From NCBI GenBank assembly GCA_030157805.1, contig JAOAUB010000068.1:1-38574 (forward strand): a stretch of DNA of 38,574 bases. Reading direction: 5' to 3'. The position numbers and the translations under genes are program-made. This document shows, in pieces, positions 27,507-37,783 of the stretch (positions are counted from its first letter, which is position 1; each line of letters begins with the position of its first letter). Origin of the DNA: Legionellaceae bacterium. Its GTDB lineage: Bacteria; Pseudomonadota; Gammaproteobacteria; Legionellales; Legionellaceae. A model generated the notes under the pieces. The model saw only the letters and a list, made by a program, of their open reading frames with translations. It was not told the origin of the DNA and searched no databases.

Positions 27507-27541
27507 TCGACAACTCAACCCTCTCTTGATGAGACACTGGC

Positions 27542-28939
27542 ATGATTGACCGAGTTTTGAACACCTATTTTTTAGTTGCTTTACTCCTGTTTAACGCATT
27601 CATTGTGTCACCCACCTATGCCTTTAATCCTTACTCAACGGAGGAGCTTGAGCAACTCGAAAAGCAATTTATTCAACTAATCAATCAATCTGATCAAGTT
27701 GAACGCAATCCGCTGGCAGCTCAGTACATTAATCATCTTGGCCGCGAACTATCCCATGGGGCACCAATGCAGACCCCTCTTTTTTTTATTGTCAAATCAA
27801 ACGAAATTAATGCATTTGCAGGTCCTGGTGGATATATTGGCATTAATTCAGCTCTAATTCTAGCAACCGAGAATGAAAGTGAACTTGCTGCCGTCATGGC
27901 TCATGAAATGTCACACGTTAGGCTTCATCATCTTTATCGTATGATTCAACACCAAAAACAAATGCGTGCCCCAATGTTAGCCTCCTTACTTGCCTCGGTG
28001 GCTTTAGGTGTCATTAATCCAACCCTAGCAAGCGGCGCCATGGCAGCCTCACTGACAGGATTTGCCCAAGACAGCATTAACTTTACACGTTCCAATGAAA
28101 AAGAAGCTGACCGAATCGGCATTGATATGCTCATTAAAGCGGGTTTTAACCCACGAAGCATGGCTTCTTTTTTTAAAAAAATGCAAGAAAACAGCCGTTA
28201 TTATTACACCTCCAACATTCCCGCCATTCTGCGCAGTCACCCCTTAGACGAAGATCGTATTGCTGAGGCTGAAAACCGTAGTGCCAATATTAAAAAAACC
28301 ACTTATTCCGATACCCTTGATTACCATTTATTTAAAGAAATCATTCGTAATGCCGTTAGTAATGATTCTAAAAAGCTACTGGATTTTTACCAAACTCAAT
28401 GCCAAAAACACAATAATCATGCCGCTTGCACCTACGGAAAAACGTTAACGTTGTTAAATCTGAATCACTTTCAACAAGCAGAGCTGAATTTAAGTCCTTT
28501 ATTACAAAATAATCCCAATAATTTGTTTTACCAATTTGCTATGGCTGATGCAGAGATCGGAGAAAAACAATTCACCCAAGCCATCAAAAGACTGCATGAC
28601 CTACAGCATAATTATCCTGATAATTATGCTGCACTCATGAATTATGCACAAAGTTTACTCGCCGCAGGACAAAGTGAACATGCGGCAAGTCTTCTTATTA
28701 AAGGGTTTCGTCAATTTAAACACGATCTACCCCTATGTGAAGCTCTTGCTCAAACCCAAGCGGAAGCTCATCAAAAAGGTTATGCCTATTTGACACAATC
28801 ACAATGTTATTTATTGCAAGGACGACGTTTTGATGCACTACGGCAACTTGAGCAAGCTAAATTATTCGCAAAAAATGATCATTATCTCCTCGAACGAGCT
28901 AATGCCATGGTTGAAACTATTAAAATGATGAGCCAATGA
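27542..28939 (+). CDS. bepA: BepA-like periplasmic M48 metalloprotease with TPR repeats
   Basis: BepA assists or degrades outer-membrane assembly intermediates such as LptD. The protein has 465 residues. A signal peptide ends at about residue 27 (PTYA). The M48 active site is HEMSH at 121-125, with the third zinc ligand Glu188 in NEKEAD. His233 in RSHPLDEDRI corresponds to the BepA loop histidine (His246 in E. coli) that masks the active site. From about 260 to the end there are TPR-like helices. The start ATG lies 36 bases past the palindrome. The stop overlaps the secreted deacetylase gene by 4 bp. Its place beside lptFG fits an LPS-transport quality-control role. Confidence 0.9.
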   Translation: MIDRVLNTYFLVALLLFNAFIVSPTYAFNPYSTEELEQLEKQFIQLINQSDQVERNPLAAQYINHLGRELSHGAPMQTPLFFIVKSNEINAFAGPGGYIGINSALILATENESELAAVMAHEMSHVRLHHLYRMIQHQKQMRAPMLASLLASVALGVINPTLASGAMAASLTGFAQDSINFTRSNEKEADRIGIDMLIKAGFNPRSMASFFKKMQENSRYYYTSNIPAILRSHPLDEDRIAEAENRSANIKKTTYSDTLDYHLFKEIIRNAVSNDSKKLLDFYQTQCQKHNNHAACTYGKTLTLLNLNHFQQAELNLSPLLQNNPNNLFYQFAMADAEIGEKQFTQAIKRLHDLQHNYPDNYAALMNYAQSLLAAGQSEHAASLLIKGFRQFKHDLPLCEALAQTQAEAHQKGYAYLTQSQCYLLQGRRFDALRQLEQAKLFAKNDHYLLERANAMVETIKMMSQ

Positions 28940-29790
28940 AAAAAATAACCTTATTGTTTGTAACCTTATTATTACTATTGATTAAAAATTGCATAGCCCA
29001 AGAGCGTACCATCGCAATCACACTCGATGACTTACCCTTTGTTGGTGAAGGCGCCAATTTTCATCTCAATCTCATCATTGACTGCATTGAAAAAAATAAT
29101 ATCCCCGTGACTGGTTTTATTATTGGAGAAAAGGTTGCCCCCAAAACCTGGCCGGTCTTAGAACGTTTTCGCAACGTTGGCCAAGGACTGGGTAACCATA
29201 CCTTTTCTCACTCAAGCCTCGATCAAATGGACGCGGCAACGTACATTCAAGAAATTGCCCGAACGGATGACAAAATACGCCCGCTCTTAACGGAGCCGAA
29301 ATATTTTCGTTACCCCTACCTTGCGATGGGTCATGGTTCCAAAAAAGAGGCCGTTTTAAACTACTTAGCCCAGCAAAATTACCATGTTGCGCCGATTACC
29401 ATTGATAGCAAAGACTTTATTTTTAACCAACAATTATTAGCTACTCCTGAAATAGAACGCCGTGATTTTCTCAAAGAATTAGCCCCTGTTTATCTTGACT
29501 ATATTTTGATTCAAACTCTCGATGCAGAGCAGTTCAATCGTGCCAACCATTTTCAAAATCGTGCTCAAATTCTTCTCATTCATGCCAACTTACTTAACGC
29601 TTATATGTTATGTGACATCATTAATTTATACAAAGCGTTGGGATACCGCTTTGTGTCGCTAGAAAAAGCATTGCAAACATTTCCGCTGAACCACAGGATG
29701 CGAACCCATGCAGCAAAACTTAATATCACCACACCGAAAACTAACGATACCATTAATCATCAAATCGAAGAATTTCAGATTTGGGATTAA
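28936..29790 (+). CDS. Exported NodB-type polysaccharide deacetylase
   Basis: The 284-residue protein has a signal peptide ending near CIAQ (21-22) and a single NodB domain. The first motif is TLDDLPF with Asp31 and Asp32, followed by the zinc motif HTFSH (His88, His92) and then RYPYLAMG. The late His motif is LIHAN. The metal triad Asp-His-His and the substrate Arg are therefore all present. It would remove acetyl groups from a periplasmic or cell-surface polymer such as peptidoglycan or an exopolysaccharide; the substrate cannot be read from sequence. It is translationally coupled to the BepA-like protease by a 4-bp overlap, an unusual pairing. Confidence 0.85.
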   Translation: MKKITLLFVTLLLLLIKNCIAQERTIAITLDDLPFVGEGANFHLNLIIDCIEKNNIPVTGFIIGEKVAPKTWPVLERFRNVGQGLGNHTFSHSSLDQMDAATYIQEIARTDDKIRPLLTEPKYFRYPYLAMGHGSKKEAVLNYLAQQNYHVAPITIDSKDFIFNQQLLATPEIERRDFLKELAPVYLDYILIQTLDAEQFNRANHFQNRAQILLIHANLLNAYMLCDIINLYKALGYRFVSLEKALQTFPLNHRMRTHAAKLNITTPKTNDTINHQIEEFQIWD

Positions 29791-29833
29791 GAAACAGCAC
29801 CAAAATCAAATGTTGTTGTCGAATAAATTGAGT

Positions 29834-29839
29834 TATAAT
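29834..29839 (+). promoter_or_regulatory. -10 element for the glycosyltransferase gene
   Basis: A perfect TATAAT lies 27 bases before the ATG at 29866, in a 75-base gap after the deacetylase stop. The best -35 candidates (TTGTTG at 29813-29818) are spaced by only 15 bases, so the promoter is tentative. Confidence 0.4.
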
Positions 29840-29865
29840 TCTTAACTTTAGGTTACTGGAAAACA

Positions 29866-30828
29866 ATGGATCTAACTCACATTAAACTCACTATCATTGC
29901 CCCCATGTTTAATGAAGAGGCGGTGATTAAAGCCTATATTGAACACACCATTGCGGTGCTTGATCTTCATTTTATTGATTATGAACTAATTCTCATTGAC
30001 GATGGATCTACCGATCAAACCGTGCAATTTTGTTTACCTTACATTAAAACCAATAAAAAAATAAGACTTATTTCTTTTTCCAGAAACTACGGGCATGAAA
30101 TCGCATCTACCGCAGGTTTGGATCATGCGCAAGGTGATTATGTCATTCTTATGGATACCGATTTACAACACCCTCCCGAAATAATTCCTGCCTTAGTCAA
30201 AAAGGCAATGGAAGGTTACGATGTGGTCTGTGCCGCACGCAATAACCGAGAGTCTGAACCTTGGTTAAAAAAAATGACCGCAAAATTATTTTATCGTATT
30301 TCTCATAAAATGACGGGCTTTGATTTGGCTTCCGACACGGGTAATTTTCGTTTGTTGAGTCGAAAAGTCGTCGAATCATTAAAAAAAATGAAAGAAAGCA
30401 ATCGCCATTTGGTGATGATGTTTGCTTACGTTGGTTTTAAAACAACTACCATTACCTATCATTGCCCACCAAGACTTGCCGGACAAAGTAAATACACGCT
30501 TCGAAAGCTCATTCATTTATCGCTTGATTCCATTATTGGTTTTTCAGGAAAACCATTACGTACCATGTCGATTTTATCCGTGTTGATCAGTATCATTATG
30601 GTTTTTTACGCAGGATTTATCCTCGTTCAAAAATTATTTAGTCATCAACACCTTGCCGATGGCGTGGCGTCAATCATCTTCCTCATTTCCGGGTTGTTTT
30701 CTATTTTGTTTTTATTTTTAGCTGTGATCTCAGAGTACATTAGCCGTATTTTGATCGAGACTAAAAATCGTCCTTTGTATAATATTAAACACGAAATTAC
30801 TTATGACTCACTGAATGATGTTCACTAG
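29866..30828 (+). CDS. Polyprenyl-phosphate glycosyltransferase (GT2, GtrB/ArnC/FlmF type)
   Basis: The 320-residue enzyme transfers a sugar from a nucleotide donor to undecaprenyl phosphate at the inner membrane. The GT-A domain occupies about 1-235, with PMFNEE at 13-18, IDDGSTD at 44-50 and the DTD metal site at 97-99 followed by LQHPPE. Two C-terminal transmembrane helices lie at about 238-262 and 270-296, the usual GtrB/ArnC architecture. Only three bases separate it from a YdjC-family deacetylase gene. That pairing matches Francisella FlmF2 next to NaxD, which together make undecaprenyl-phosphate-galactosamine. The sugar donor cannot be determined here; a Glc or GlcNAc donor is an alternative. 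Confidence 0.87.
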   Translation: MDLTHIKLTIIAPMFNEEAVIKAYIEHTIAVLDLHFIDYELILIDDGSTDQTVQFCLPYIKTNKKIRLISFSRNYGHEIASTAGLDHAQGDYVILMDTDLQHPPEIIPALVKKAMEGYDVVCAARNNRESEPWLKKMTAKLFYRISHKMTGFDLASDTGNFRLLSRKVVESLKKMKESNRHLVMMFAYVGFKTTTITYHCPPRLAGQSKYTLRKLIHLSLDSIIGFSGKPLRTMSILSVLISIIMVFYAGFILVQKLFSHQHLADGVASIIFLISGLFSILFLFLAVISEYISRILIETKNRPLYNIKHEITYDSLNDVH

Positions 30829-30831
30829 ATC

Positions 30832-31671
30832 ATGTTAAAAAACATCCTAATTTGTGCCGATGATTATTCTCAAAACAACGCCATTTGCGACGGCATTTTA
30901 AATTTGCTAAGCCAAAAAAAAATCAATGCAACCAGTTGCTTGGTGAATTCAGAAAGCTGGAATGAAACGCATCAAGCATTAAATCAATTTAAAAATCATG
31001 CTTTGATCGGTTTGCATTTGAATTTGACACTCGGTTCTCCTTTAAGTCAAACTTGGAAAAAATATTATGGAAACTCATTTCCTGGTCTAGGTCAGGTAAT
31101 AAGACGATGTTATTCATCAACTTATCAAAAAGACGCCTTTGTTGCAGAAATCAATGCTCAAGTGGATGCGTTTACCCACGCTTTAGGCATCAATCCTGAT
31201 TTTATTGATGGCCATCAACATATTCATCAGCTTCCTGGTCTTCGTGATGTGTTAATGGCGAGTCATACGCAACAACATTGGACTGGGTTTTTTCGCAACA
31301 CCAGCAATGGCGTAAGTGATTATTTATCGTTAGCATCGTTTCCAAAACGTCAACTTATTGCTTTGTTAGGTGGGCATGACTTTAAAAAAAGCTTAACCCA
31401 AGAAAAAAAAGCAAGCAATACTAGCTTTGCGGGGATCTACAATTTTAAGCATGCCGCAAATTATCGTCATTACTTCAAAAAGTTTTTAAAGTTAAGCCAA
31501 CCAGGCGGCTTGATTATGTGCCACCCTGGAATGCCTTCAACAGATCATCGTGATCCGCTTTACCGATCTCGTCATCATGAATTTCATTACTTCATGAGCG
31601 ATGATTATGTGCAGGATTTAGCGGCCAATCAAACCGAGTTAGCGACTCAAGAAAACTTGATCCTCAGTTAA
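30832..31671 (+). CDS. YdjC/ChbG-family carbohydrate deacetylase (NaxD/HpnK-like)
   Basis: The 279-residue cytosolic or membrane-associated enzyme carries the YdjC signature. Asp10 and Asp11 lie in CADDYSQNNAICDGI, His62 in LHLNLT, His128 and His130 in DGHQHIHQLPG, and a late CHPGMP motif follows. These form the metal and catalytic site of ChbG, HpnK and NaxD. By context the substrate is likely the lipid-linked N-acetylhexosamine made by the adjacent glycosyltransferase, as for Francisella NaxD. There are no hopanoid genes nearby, which makes the HpnK role less likely. It converges on ligA with a 30-base gap. Confidence 0.87.
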   Translation: MLKNILICADDYSQNNAICDGILNLLSQKKINATSCLVNSESWNETHQALNQFKNHALIGLHLNLTLGSPLSQTWKKYYGNSFPGLGQVIRRCYSSTYQKDAFVAEINAQVDAFTHALGINPDFIDGHQHIHQLPGLRDVLMASHTQQHWTGFFRNTSNGVSDYLSLASFPKRQLIALLGGHDFKKSLTQEKKASNTSFAGIYNFKHAANYRHYFKKFLKLSQPGGLIMCHPGMPSTDHRDPLYRSRHHEFHYFMSDDYVQDLAANQTELATQENLILS

Positions 31672-31701
31672 GATCGGTTGACCATAAAAACCACATCTCC
31701 C

Positions 31702-33762
<2,061 letters not shown>

Positions 33763-33789
33763 TTAGTCGTTCAATAAGGCAAATTAAGG

Positions 33790-33818
33790 TTGAACAATTC
33801 GATTTACTTTGATATAGA
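33790..33818 (+). promoter_or_regulatory. Sigma-70 promoter for the lipase-like gene
   Basis: TTGAAC (33790-33795) and TATAGA (33813-33818) are separated by 17 bases, with TG one base before the -10, making an extended -10. The predicted start near 33825 gives a leader of about 26 nt. Confidence 0.6.
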
Positions 33819-33850
33819 TAGACAATTCTGTTTTTTAAATGGACTAAAAA

Positions 33851-34732
33851 ATGAGCTCACTGCGCACTATTTTCGGTTTATCACTCATCATCCTTTCCTT
33901 CGCCTCTTTCGCCGGCAATCAAGGCATAGCGCTAATTCATGGCACGAGTGATCACCGTCAGGATGCTGATGGCATTTATTGGAAAAGGGACTTTATTGAT
34001 TCACTACGAGGAGCTTTAGATAATCCCGAAAATTACGTGATTGTTGCTTGCGATTATACTCATTTTATGTGGGATGAAGAGGCTGCCGGTTGTACAGCTA
34101 ATCAACTGTTAGACTTTATTGATACTAAAAAAATCACTGAACTCAAGGTTTATACTCATTCCAACGGAGGCAATGTAATTCGTTGGATTCTTTCCAATCC
34201 CACTTACGATATGCGCTATTTGCGCCTTTCTAAAACGATTCAACAAGTCATTGCCATTGCACCATCCAGCGCCGGAACCCCACTCGCCGATGAGGCAGTC
34301 AATGGCAGCTTTTTTACAGAAGCCGTAGGCTGGTTGTTAGGCTACGTTAATGACTCTGTCAAACAACAACGTGTTGGTGATATGGCCCTTTATAATGACC
34401 ATGTTTTGTTGGGCACCAAGGGACGTCCTTCGTTACCCGTTCCCTTCCGAACCATCATTGGTTCAGACGTTGCAGCATCTCCTTTTTCAAGCTCAAGTTA
34501 CTGCAATGGTTATTGGCTTAATACCGGTCTTAAGGTCACGCAAACTTACCTTGACTACTGTTCCGATGGTTTCTTAAATTGCACCTCTCAAAGTGCTGCA
34601 GGCGATGTATGGTTTTTGGATGTTCAACAAACGAATGATGCCTTAACGCTCAACCATAACCAAAGCCGACATAGCTGTTTTGGCTTAGATACTATTTTAC
34701 GTCAAGATCTTAGATCCGAAGGAGTTGCCTAA
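33851..34732 (+). CDS. Exported lipase-like alpha/beta hydrolase
   Basis: The 293-residue protein has a signal peptide to about residue 21 (ASFA). The first strand IALIHGTSDH carries the HG oxyanion motif. The nucleophile elbow is THSNGG with Ser104, where the usual first Gly of GxSxG is Thr. The region IAPSSAGTPLADEAVNG resembles lid segments of secreted lipases, and several Cys residues (67, 81 and a group near 218-245) could form disulfides. The candidate catalytic His is in the C-terminal NHNQSRHSCFG segment. It is probably a periplasmic or type II secreted esterase or lipase. Its stop overlaps the next start by one base (TAATG), so the two exported proteins are coupled. Confidence 0.7.
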   Translation: MSSLRTIFGLSLIILSFASFAGNQGIALIHGTSDHRQDADGIYWKRDFIDSLRGALDNPENYVIVACDYTHFMWDEEAAGCTANQLLDFIDTKKITELKVYTHSNGGNVIRWILSNPTYDMRYLRLSKTIQQVIAIAPSSAGTPLADEAVNGSFFTEAVGWLLGYVNDSVKQQRVGDMALYNDHVLLGTKGRPSLPVPFRTIIGSDVAASPFSSSSYCNGYWLNTGLKVTQTYLDYCSDGFLNCTSQSAAGDVWFLDVQQTNDALTLNHNQSRHSCFGLDTILRQDLRSEGVA

Positions 34733-35934
34733 TGAACATTAAATTAACAATGACGGTCACAGGAATGGCCCTTCTTTGGTCCGTGTCTTCACATGCAGTC
34801 GTGATATCCACTCAAACACCACATCCCTACTCATGTAAAAATTGTGAACGCCTTTCTCATGACACATTAACCACCCATTGGCCAATACGCGCTACCTCAT
34901 TGGGCCATACCACGCAACATCAACAAATTAGCAAAAAATACGCTGTCAACACGACGTTTAAAGAACTTGAAAAAGGCCTGGTTTTATACACGCAAGCCCC
35001 CAGCGCGGTCATCAGAATTAGTTCGGCGTTACCCCAAAGCGAGCTTAAAGCAGCGTCTGACTTTAAACCAACCTTTTATATCAAAACAAAAAAATCAGGA
35101 CAATTATCATTAAATGAAGCTTCAAGCCTCATTGCAGCGAACGATGAACTTAATAACTCTTACTTTGCAAAAAATACTCCCGCAATTTTACAATTAAAAC
35201 CCGAATTAGGCTCCGGAAAAATCACCCTGCTTGCAAGCCCAAGCCCTGGTCATGAAAACGATCTGTACGTCGTGCACGTTTATGATAAAGAAGCCAAAAG
35301 TTATCTTACTGTAGAAACAAACAAAGCGATGTATCAGTATGGTGATCAATTAACCACGACCATGACTTTAGGAGACGACCTCTCCAACTATCCCCTGGAT
35401 TCAGTCAAAGCCACTATGGTCAATCCCGACGGAAAGGCCATTCCATTAACGCTGAAGCAAAACAACGATCGCAGTTATACCGCAAGCATTCCGCTTAAAA
35501 GTGAAACAAATACCGTTGGAGATCACGAGTATATTGAAGTAGAAACAACCGCCACGCTGCAAGGAAATGTGATCCACCGACAAGCACATACCGCGTTCAC
35601 GTATTCCATTCCTTCAGCAGTCATTAGCGACATCAATCAGACTGATTCCTTTTCTTTCAAAGCCACATTGAATGTCGCTACGGGAAGCCGCTATGCGCTG
35701 CAAGCTGTTTTATTTAAAGCCGATAACAAAGGAAATAAAATTCCTCTTGAAATAGCTCAATCAGCATCATGGCTAACCCCAGGAAATCATGACATCACCT
35801 TTTCATTTTCTCCTGAAAATAAAAACACATCGCCAGACAAATTTTACGTGGGAGCATTGGAATTAATTGATTACGGTCAAATCAAACCTGTTTTTATGTA
35901 TAATAGCTTTGTTTCAGTTAACACCGAGCTTTAG
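34732..35934 (+). CDS. Exported DUF4785-like protein, probably with Ig-like domains
   Basis: The 400-residue protein has a signal peptide ending at SHA (about 22) followed by a CKNC motif at about 35-38. The body is rich in beta-type alternation. From about 195 to the end it resembles two Ig-like modules: one begins YLTVETNKAMYQYGDQLTTT, the second around AFTYSIPSAVISDINQTD. The length and pattern recall the DUF4785 family known from Legionella and relatives; I recognised this only loosely. The function is unknown. Coupling by TAATG to the lipase-like gene suggests a shared task, for instance as a binding partner, chaperone or cosecreted factor. Confidence 0.6.
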   Translation: MNIKLTMTVTGMALLWSVSSHAVVISTQTPHPYSCKNCERLSHDTLTTHWPIRATSLGHTTQHQQISKKYAVNTTFKELEKGLVLYTQAPSAVIRISSALPQSELKAASDFKPTFYIKTKKSGQLSLNEASSLIAANDELNNSYFAKNTPAILQLKPELGSGKITLLASPSPGHENDLYVVHVYDKEAKSYLTVETNKAMYQYGDQLTTTMTLGDDLSNYPLDSVKATMVNPDGKAIPLTLKQNNDRSYTASIPLKSETNTVGDHEYIEVETTATLQGNVIHRQAHTAFTYSIPSAVISDINQTDSFSFKATLNVATGSRYALQAVLFKADNKGNKIPLEIAQSASWLTPGNHDITFSFSPENKNTSPDKFYVGALELIDYGQIKPVFMYNSFVSVNTEL

Positions 35935-35943
35935 CGACCAGTT

Positions 35944-37173
35944 ATGGACTTAATCTTTACCCCCCAGATACAAACTGTAATTCTTGTTTTTCAATTGTGT
36001 TGCCTCTTGCTTGTTCTGTACAAAACAAGCAAGACTCACCAAGTGTCACAAGAACGATTTGACAGCACACAGCGACAATTCACCCAATGCTTGCACCAAT
36101 TACAAATTGCTTTGCAAGAAAATCTTCTCAACACTCAGGCACACCTTACTGAAAAAATTTCACACGGACAACTTGCAAGCCAACAATTAATCGGTGATAC
36201 CGTTCAACGCCAAATGATTGACGTAAGAAAACAAATTGAAATGAGTTTCAAGCAACATGCTGACGGCTTAACCTCTCATTTAAAATCGTTGAGTGAGGAA
36301 ATCCGTCATCACCTTCAACAGCTAACGCAACAAGTAAATCAACAATTAACTGCTGGATTTGAAAAAACATCGCTCACCTTCACCGATGTTGTCAAACGAT
36401 TGACCATTATTGATGAAGCGCAGAAAAAAATCACGGAGTTATCCAGTCATGTCATTAGCTTACAAGATGTGCTAGTTGATAAACGATCTCGTGGTGCTTT
36501 TGGTGAGGTTCAGCTGTGCAATTTAATTTCAAACATGATCCCCTCAAGCCATTATCAAATGCAATACACTTTAAGTAATGGCAACCGAGCCGATTGCATC
36601 CTTTTTTTACCCGATCCTTCGGGCGATCTCGTGATTGATGCTAAGTTCCCTTTAGAAACTTATCAAAAGCTCATCACGACTGATATTACAAACCCTGAAC
36701 GAAAACAGCTTCAACAGCAGTTCAGACAAGACTTAAAAAAGCATATTAAAGACATCTCAGAAAAATACATTATCCCCAACGAAACCAGTGACGGAGCCGT
36801 GATGTTTATCCCCGCTGAGGCAATTTTTGCAGAAATGCATGCGAATTATCCCGATATTATTGCTATCGCTCAGCGCTTAAAAGTTTGGCCTGTTTCACCC
36901 ACCACTCTCATGGCTGTTTTAACAACAGCGCGTGCTGTACTTAAAGACGATGCGACGCGTAAACAAGTCCATATTATTCAACAGCACTTACATTCTTTAG
37001 CCAATGACTTTGAACGATTTGAGAAAAGGATGGATAAACTTGCAAAACATATTGTTTTAGCGCATCAAGATGTCGGTGAAGTCTCTACCTCTGCAAAAAA
37101 AATAACTCAACGTTTTCAAAAAATTGAATCCGTTGATCTCGAGTTAGGTGAACTTGCTTTGCAAGAAAAATGA
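35944..37173 (+). CDS. rmuC: RmuC-family DNA recombination limiting protein
   Basis: RmuC limits rearrangements at inverted repeats and is related to nuclease-fold proteins. The 409-residue protein begins with a hydrophobic anchor at about 8-25. A long coiled coil runs from about 30 to 170. The RmuC domain follows with DKRSRGAFGEVQL, NRADCILFLPD, VIDAKFPLETYQ and MFIPAEAIFAE. The pattern D-(x)n-DAKFPLE is shared with PD-(D/E)xK nucleases. It starts 10 bases after the DUF4785-like gene and ends next to a 16-bp perfect palindrome. Confidence 0.93.
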   Translation: MDLIFTPQIQTVILVFQLCCLLLVLYKTSKTHQVSQERFDSTQRQFTQCLHQLQIALQENLLNTQAHLTEKISHGQLASQQLIGDTVQRQMIDVRKQIEMSFKQHADGLTSHLKSLSEEIRHHLQQLTQQVNQQLTAGFEKTSLTFTDVVKRLTIIDEAQKKITELSSHVISLQDVLVDKRSRGAFGEVQLCNLISNMIPSSHYQMQYTLSNGNRADCILFLPDPSGDLVIDAKFPLETYQKLITTDITNPERKQLQQQFRQDLKKHIKDISEKYIIPNETSDGAVMFIPAEAIFAEMHANYPDIIAIAQRLKVWPVSPTTLMAVLTTARAVLKDDATRKQVHIIQQHLHSLANDFERFEKRMDKLAKHIVLAHQDVGEVSTSAKKITQRFQKIESVDLELGELALQEK

Positions 37174-37180
37174 TTTAAAC

Positions 37181-37196
37181 GGTCTTTGCAAAGACC
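37181..37196. terminator. Perfect 16-bp palindrome after rmuC
   Basis: GGTCTTTGCAAAGACC is a perfect palindrome beginning 8 bases past the rmuC stop. As RNA it forms a 6-bp stem with a 4-nt loop. No U-tract follows directly (T-rich sequence begins about 16 bases later), so it may be a weak terminator or a protein-binding site. Confidence 0.4.
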
Positions 37197-37302
37197 CACA
37201 GTAACTTCATCTTTTTCTTTCACCAAGAATCGATCGATTAACAATAACCCCAATTTAAAAATTTATGCTATGCTGATAAAACAAGGAAGGACGAGACTAG
37301 TC

Positions 37303-37677
37303 ATGCGCAAACTAACTTTTATATTGGTTTTCATTATTTCTTCATTTTATTTAACAATAAGCTTCGCTGGAACCTGTGGAGGACAGACCCCATGCCCACG
37401 CAAATCATGTGCGGATGATATCTGTTGTGCAAGAATGGGCGGTGTGAGTTATTGTGACTCCTCTGCAGGCCGACTAGTTTGCAATAATGGTTATTTCTCT
37501 TCATGCTATTGCTCCCATCACGCAGTTATGGATTTGCAATTACTTGAGGGCTGTTGTTTATGGCAAGGCGGCGTTGCATCAACGGATGAGCTGACTGGAA
37601 ATGTGATTTGTCGTAACGGAAATATTTCTGAGGAGTGTTCATTACACAATCGTTCAACTTTCGGCGGAATATGGTAA
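37303..37677 (+). CDS. Small exported Cys-rich protein with a duplicated CC-GGV repeat
   Basis: The likely start is ATG at 37303, giving 124 residues; longer in-frame starts upstream add a sequence that would bury the signal peptide. GGAAGG lies 12 bases before it. Residues 1-22 are a signal peptide (ISFA). The mature part has 15 Cys in about 100 residues. Two copies of a motif are visible: CCARMGGVSYCD with LVCNNGYFSSCYC, then CCLWQGGV with VICRNGNISEEC. The shared pattern is C-C-x3-GGV, a gap, then a hydrophobic residue, C-x-N-G-x2-S-x2-C. Disulfide-rich folding in the periplasm or outside the cell is expected. I do not recognise a named family and give no function. Confidence 0.7.
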   Translation: MRKLTFILVFIISSFYLTISFAGTCGGQTPCPRKSCADDICCARMGGVSYCDSSAGRLVCNNGYFSSCYCSHHAVMDLQLLEGCCLWQGGVASTDELTGNVICRNGNISEECSLHNRSTFGGIW

Positions 37678-37688
37678 GATTAGCTGTA

Positions 37689-37730
37689 ATGAAGCCCTTT
37701 TTACCTAGGAACGATGGACAATCGCTTCAT
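37689..37730 (+). terminator. Possible structured 3' end of the Cys-rich gene
   Basis: An outer pair ATGAAGC (37689-37695) and GCTTCAT (37724-37730) encloses a smaller CGAT/ATCG hairpin (37712-37724). The feature starts 12 bases past the stop. There is no U-tract, so termination is only a possibility. Confidence 0.25.
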
Positions 37731-37783
37731 CACTTAGATTTACAAAAACTAAACGCCCTTTAATTTTTTAATTGTACATTGAA

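Noticed and set aside
27946-28448. Overlapping frames inside the BepA-like gene, on both strands
   Set aside because: They are shadows of a gene with an intact HEMSH site and zinc ligands; none shows a family pattern.
30832-31671. HpnK role in hopanoid synthesis
   Set aside because: No squalene-hopene cyclase or other hpn genes are nearby, while the adjacent polyprenyl-phosphate glycosyltransferase fits the NaxD context better.
37186-37302. Extended N-terminus for the Cys-rich protein
   Set aside because: The longer version starts inside the palindrome after rmuC with a non-ATG codon and would place the hydrophobic signal peptide internally at about residue 45.
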